NCBI GenBank assembly: GCA_039583875.1
Contig: CM077166.1
Span: 76,858,564-76,922,563 of the forward strand
Direction of reading: 5' to 3'
DNA: 64,000 bases
Source of the DNA: Platanthera guangdongensis
Taxonomy: Eukaryota > Streptophyta > Magnoliopsida > Asparagales > Orchidaceae
A model generated the notes under the pieces. It worked only from the letters and a program-made list of their open reading frames with translations, was not told the origin of the DNA and did not search any database. Position numbers and translations under genes: made by a program. Shown piece after piece: positions 63,601 through 64,000 of the stretch (position 1 is its first letter; each line of letters opens with the position of its first letter).

Positions 63601-64000
63601 TACCACGAGAAGCACGTGTACGTGGACCCTTTTTCCACACCTCTACCCGAGCCTTCACCTCTCATAGCCCCACTACATATGTCTTCACCTCCTATTGCCT
63701 CCGCCAGTCCCTTTTTGTTACCACCCGTGGAGTCGCGCCATACAGGTCACATTGCACCATCAATGGTTCATCTGACACAGCAGTCAGACGGAGATACATC
63801 ATTGTCAGACGATGATACATCACTGCCAGATGGAAATACGTCACTTCCAGACGGAGATACATTTGTATCACCGTCTTCTGCTGACGACGTGCTTCAGATC
63901 ATCGGTCACGACTTCTACACCGCGGGCGGGCGAGATATTGTACGCTATCTTGTTCGTTGGAGCAGTTGCCCCGCGGCTACACAGCGAGTACGACCACCGC
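63600..64000 (+). pseudogene. Integrase tail with 27-bp repeats and chromodomain start
   Basis: After 'LTPYHEKHVYVDPFSTPLPE' comes a proline/serine linker and four copies of a 9-residue unit like TSLPDGDTS (63783-63865, 27-bp period). Then 'ADDVLQIIGHDFYTAGGRD' and 'IVRYLVRWSSCP' look like the first half of a chromodomain (the strand LVRW is characteristic), which in chromoviruses steers integration toward histone-marked chromatin. The window ends inside it. The frame here is open from about 63585, one step from the preceding ORF. Confidence 0.7.

Larger units (their letters stand above)
59590..64000 (+). mobile_element. Chromodomain Ty3/gypsy element (chromovirus), cut by window edge
   Basis: In order and on one strand: gag with zinc knuckle, protease, RT, RNase H, integrase (zinc finger, DDE core, GPY/F motif) and the beginning of a chromodomain. 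That order, with integrase after RT, defines Ty3/gypsy; the C-terminal chromodomain defines chromoviruses. About eight stops or frameshifts disable it, many at codons where CGA or TGG would be expected. LTRs are not within view. Confidence 0.9.

Noticed and set aside
1..64000. tRNA, rRNA or other structural RNA genes
   Set aside because: I looked for tRNA-like TTC-box and CCA-end patterns and rRNA landmarks by eye and saw none beyond primer-site complements; a covariance search would be decisive.

Overview
The window reads as a repeat-rich nuclear region of a flowering plant, with no complete host gene visible. Three things point to a plant: a decayed stretch of plastid DNA carrying rps15, ndhH and ndhA in plastid order; plant-type LTR retrotransposons whose primer sites match initiator-methionine tRNA; and one exon of a plant KH-domain gene bounded by GT/AG splice sites. 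The style of several retrotransposon reading frames makes me think of an asterid, perhaps Lamiales. That is an impression and not a result.

Layout. 1-4.3 kb: three unrelated short tandem or palindromic repeat arrays, an LTR with a decayed primer site, and the 3' part of an RTE-type LINE. 4.4-5.8 kb: the plastid insertion. 5.8-13 kb: broken Ty3/gypsy gag relics, a 95-bp tandem array, and a hAT relic with a duplicated 5' leader. 13-16 kb: old LTR sequence and otherwise featureless DNA. 16.2-16.9 kb: KH exon with flanking introns (minus strand). 16.95-17.37 kb: a foldback element. 18-28 kb: two copies of a promoter plus leader gene fragment, a gypsy protease relic, an LTR that is almost a perfect palindrome followed by a long non-coding retroelement body, a hAT insertion with an 8-bp target duplication, and a gag/3'-ORF retroelement fragment.

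28.5-33.7 kb holds a minus-strand LTR element with gag but no pol. 33.9-46.9 kb holds a 13-kb plus-strand element with 2.46-kb LTRs, a 5-bp GAGAC target duplication, gag, a long envelope-position ORF and no pol; part of a third LTR lies inside it. 47.4-53.9 kb is a pile of three RTE LINE copies in alternating orientation, the third split by another LTR element of the gag/3'-ORF family. 53.9-58.4 kb is a tandem duplication of the KH-gene intron/exon unit, itself invaded by a hAT MITE, a solo LTR and a TIR element; sister copies serve as empty sites. 59.6-64.0 kb is a chromodomain Ty3/gypsy element (gag, protease, RT, RNase H, integrase, start of the chromodomain), broken by stops and frameshifts and cut by the window edge.

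The coding sequences do not work together as a pathway. They are layers of selfish DNA laid over a duplicated gene fragment. The more original points are the 3'-proximal ORF shared by three LTR elements, the hairpin arrays in the long LTRs, the palindromic LTR, and two pol-less elements side by side.
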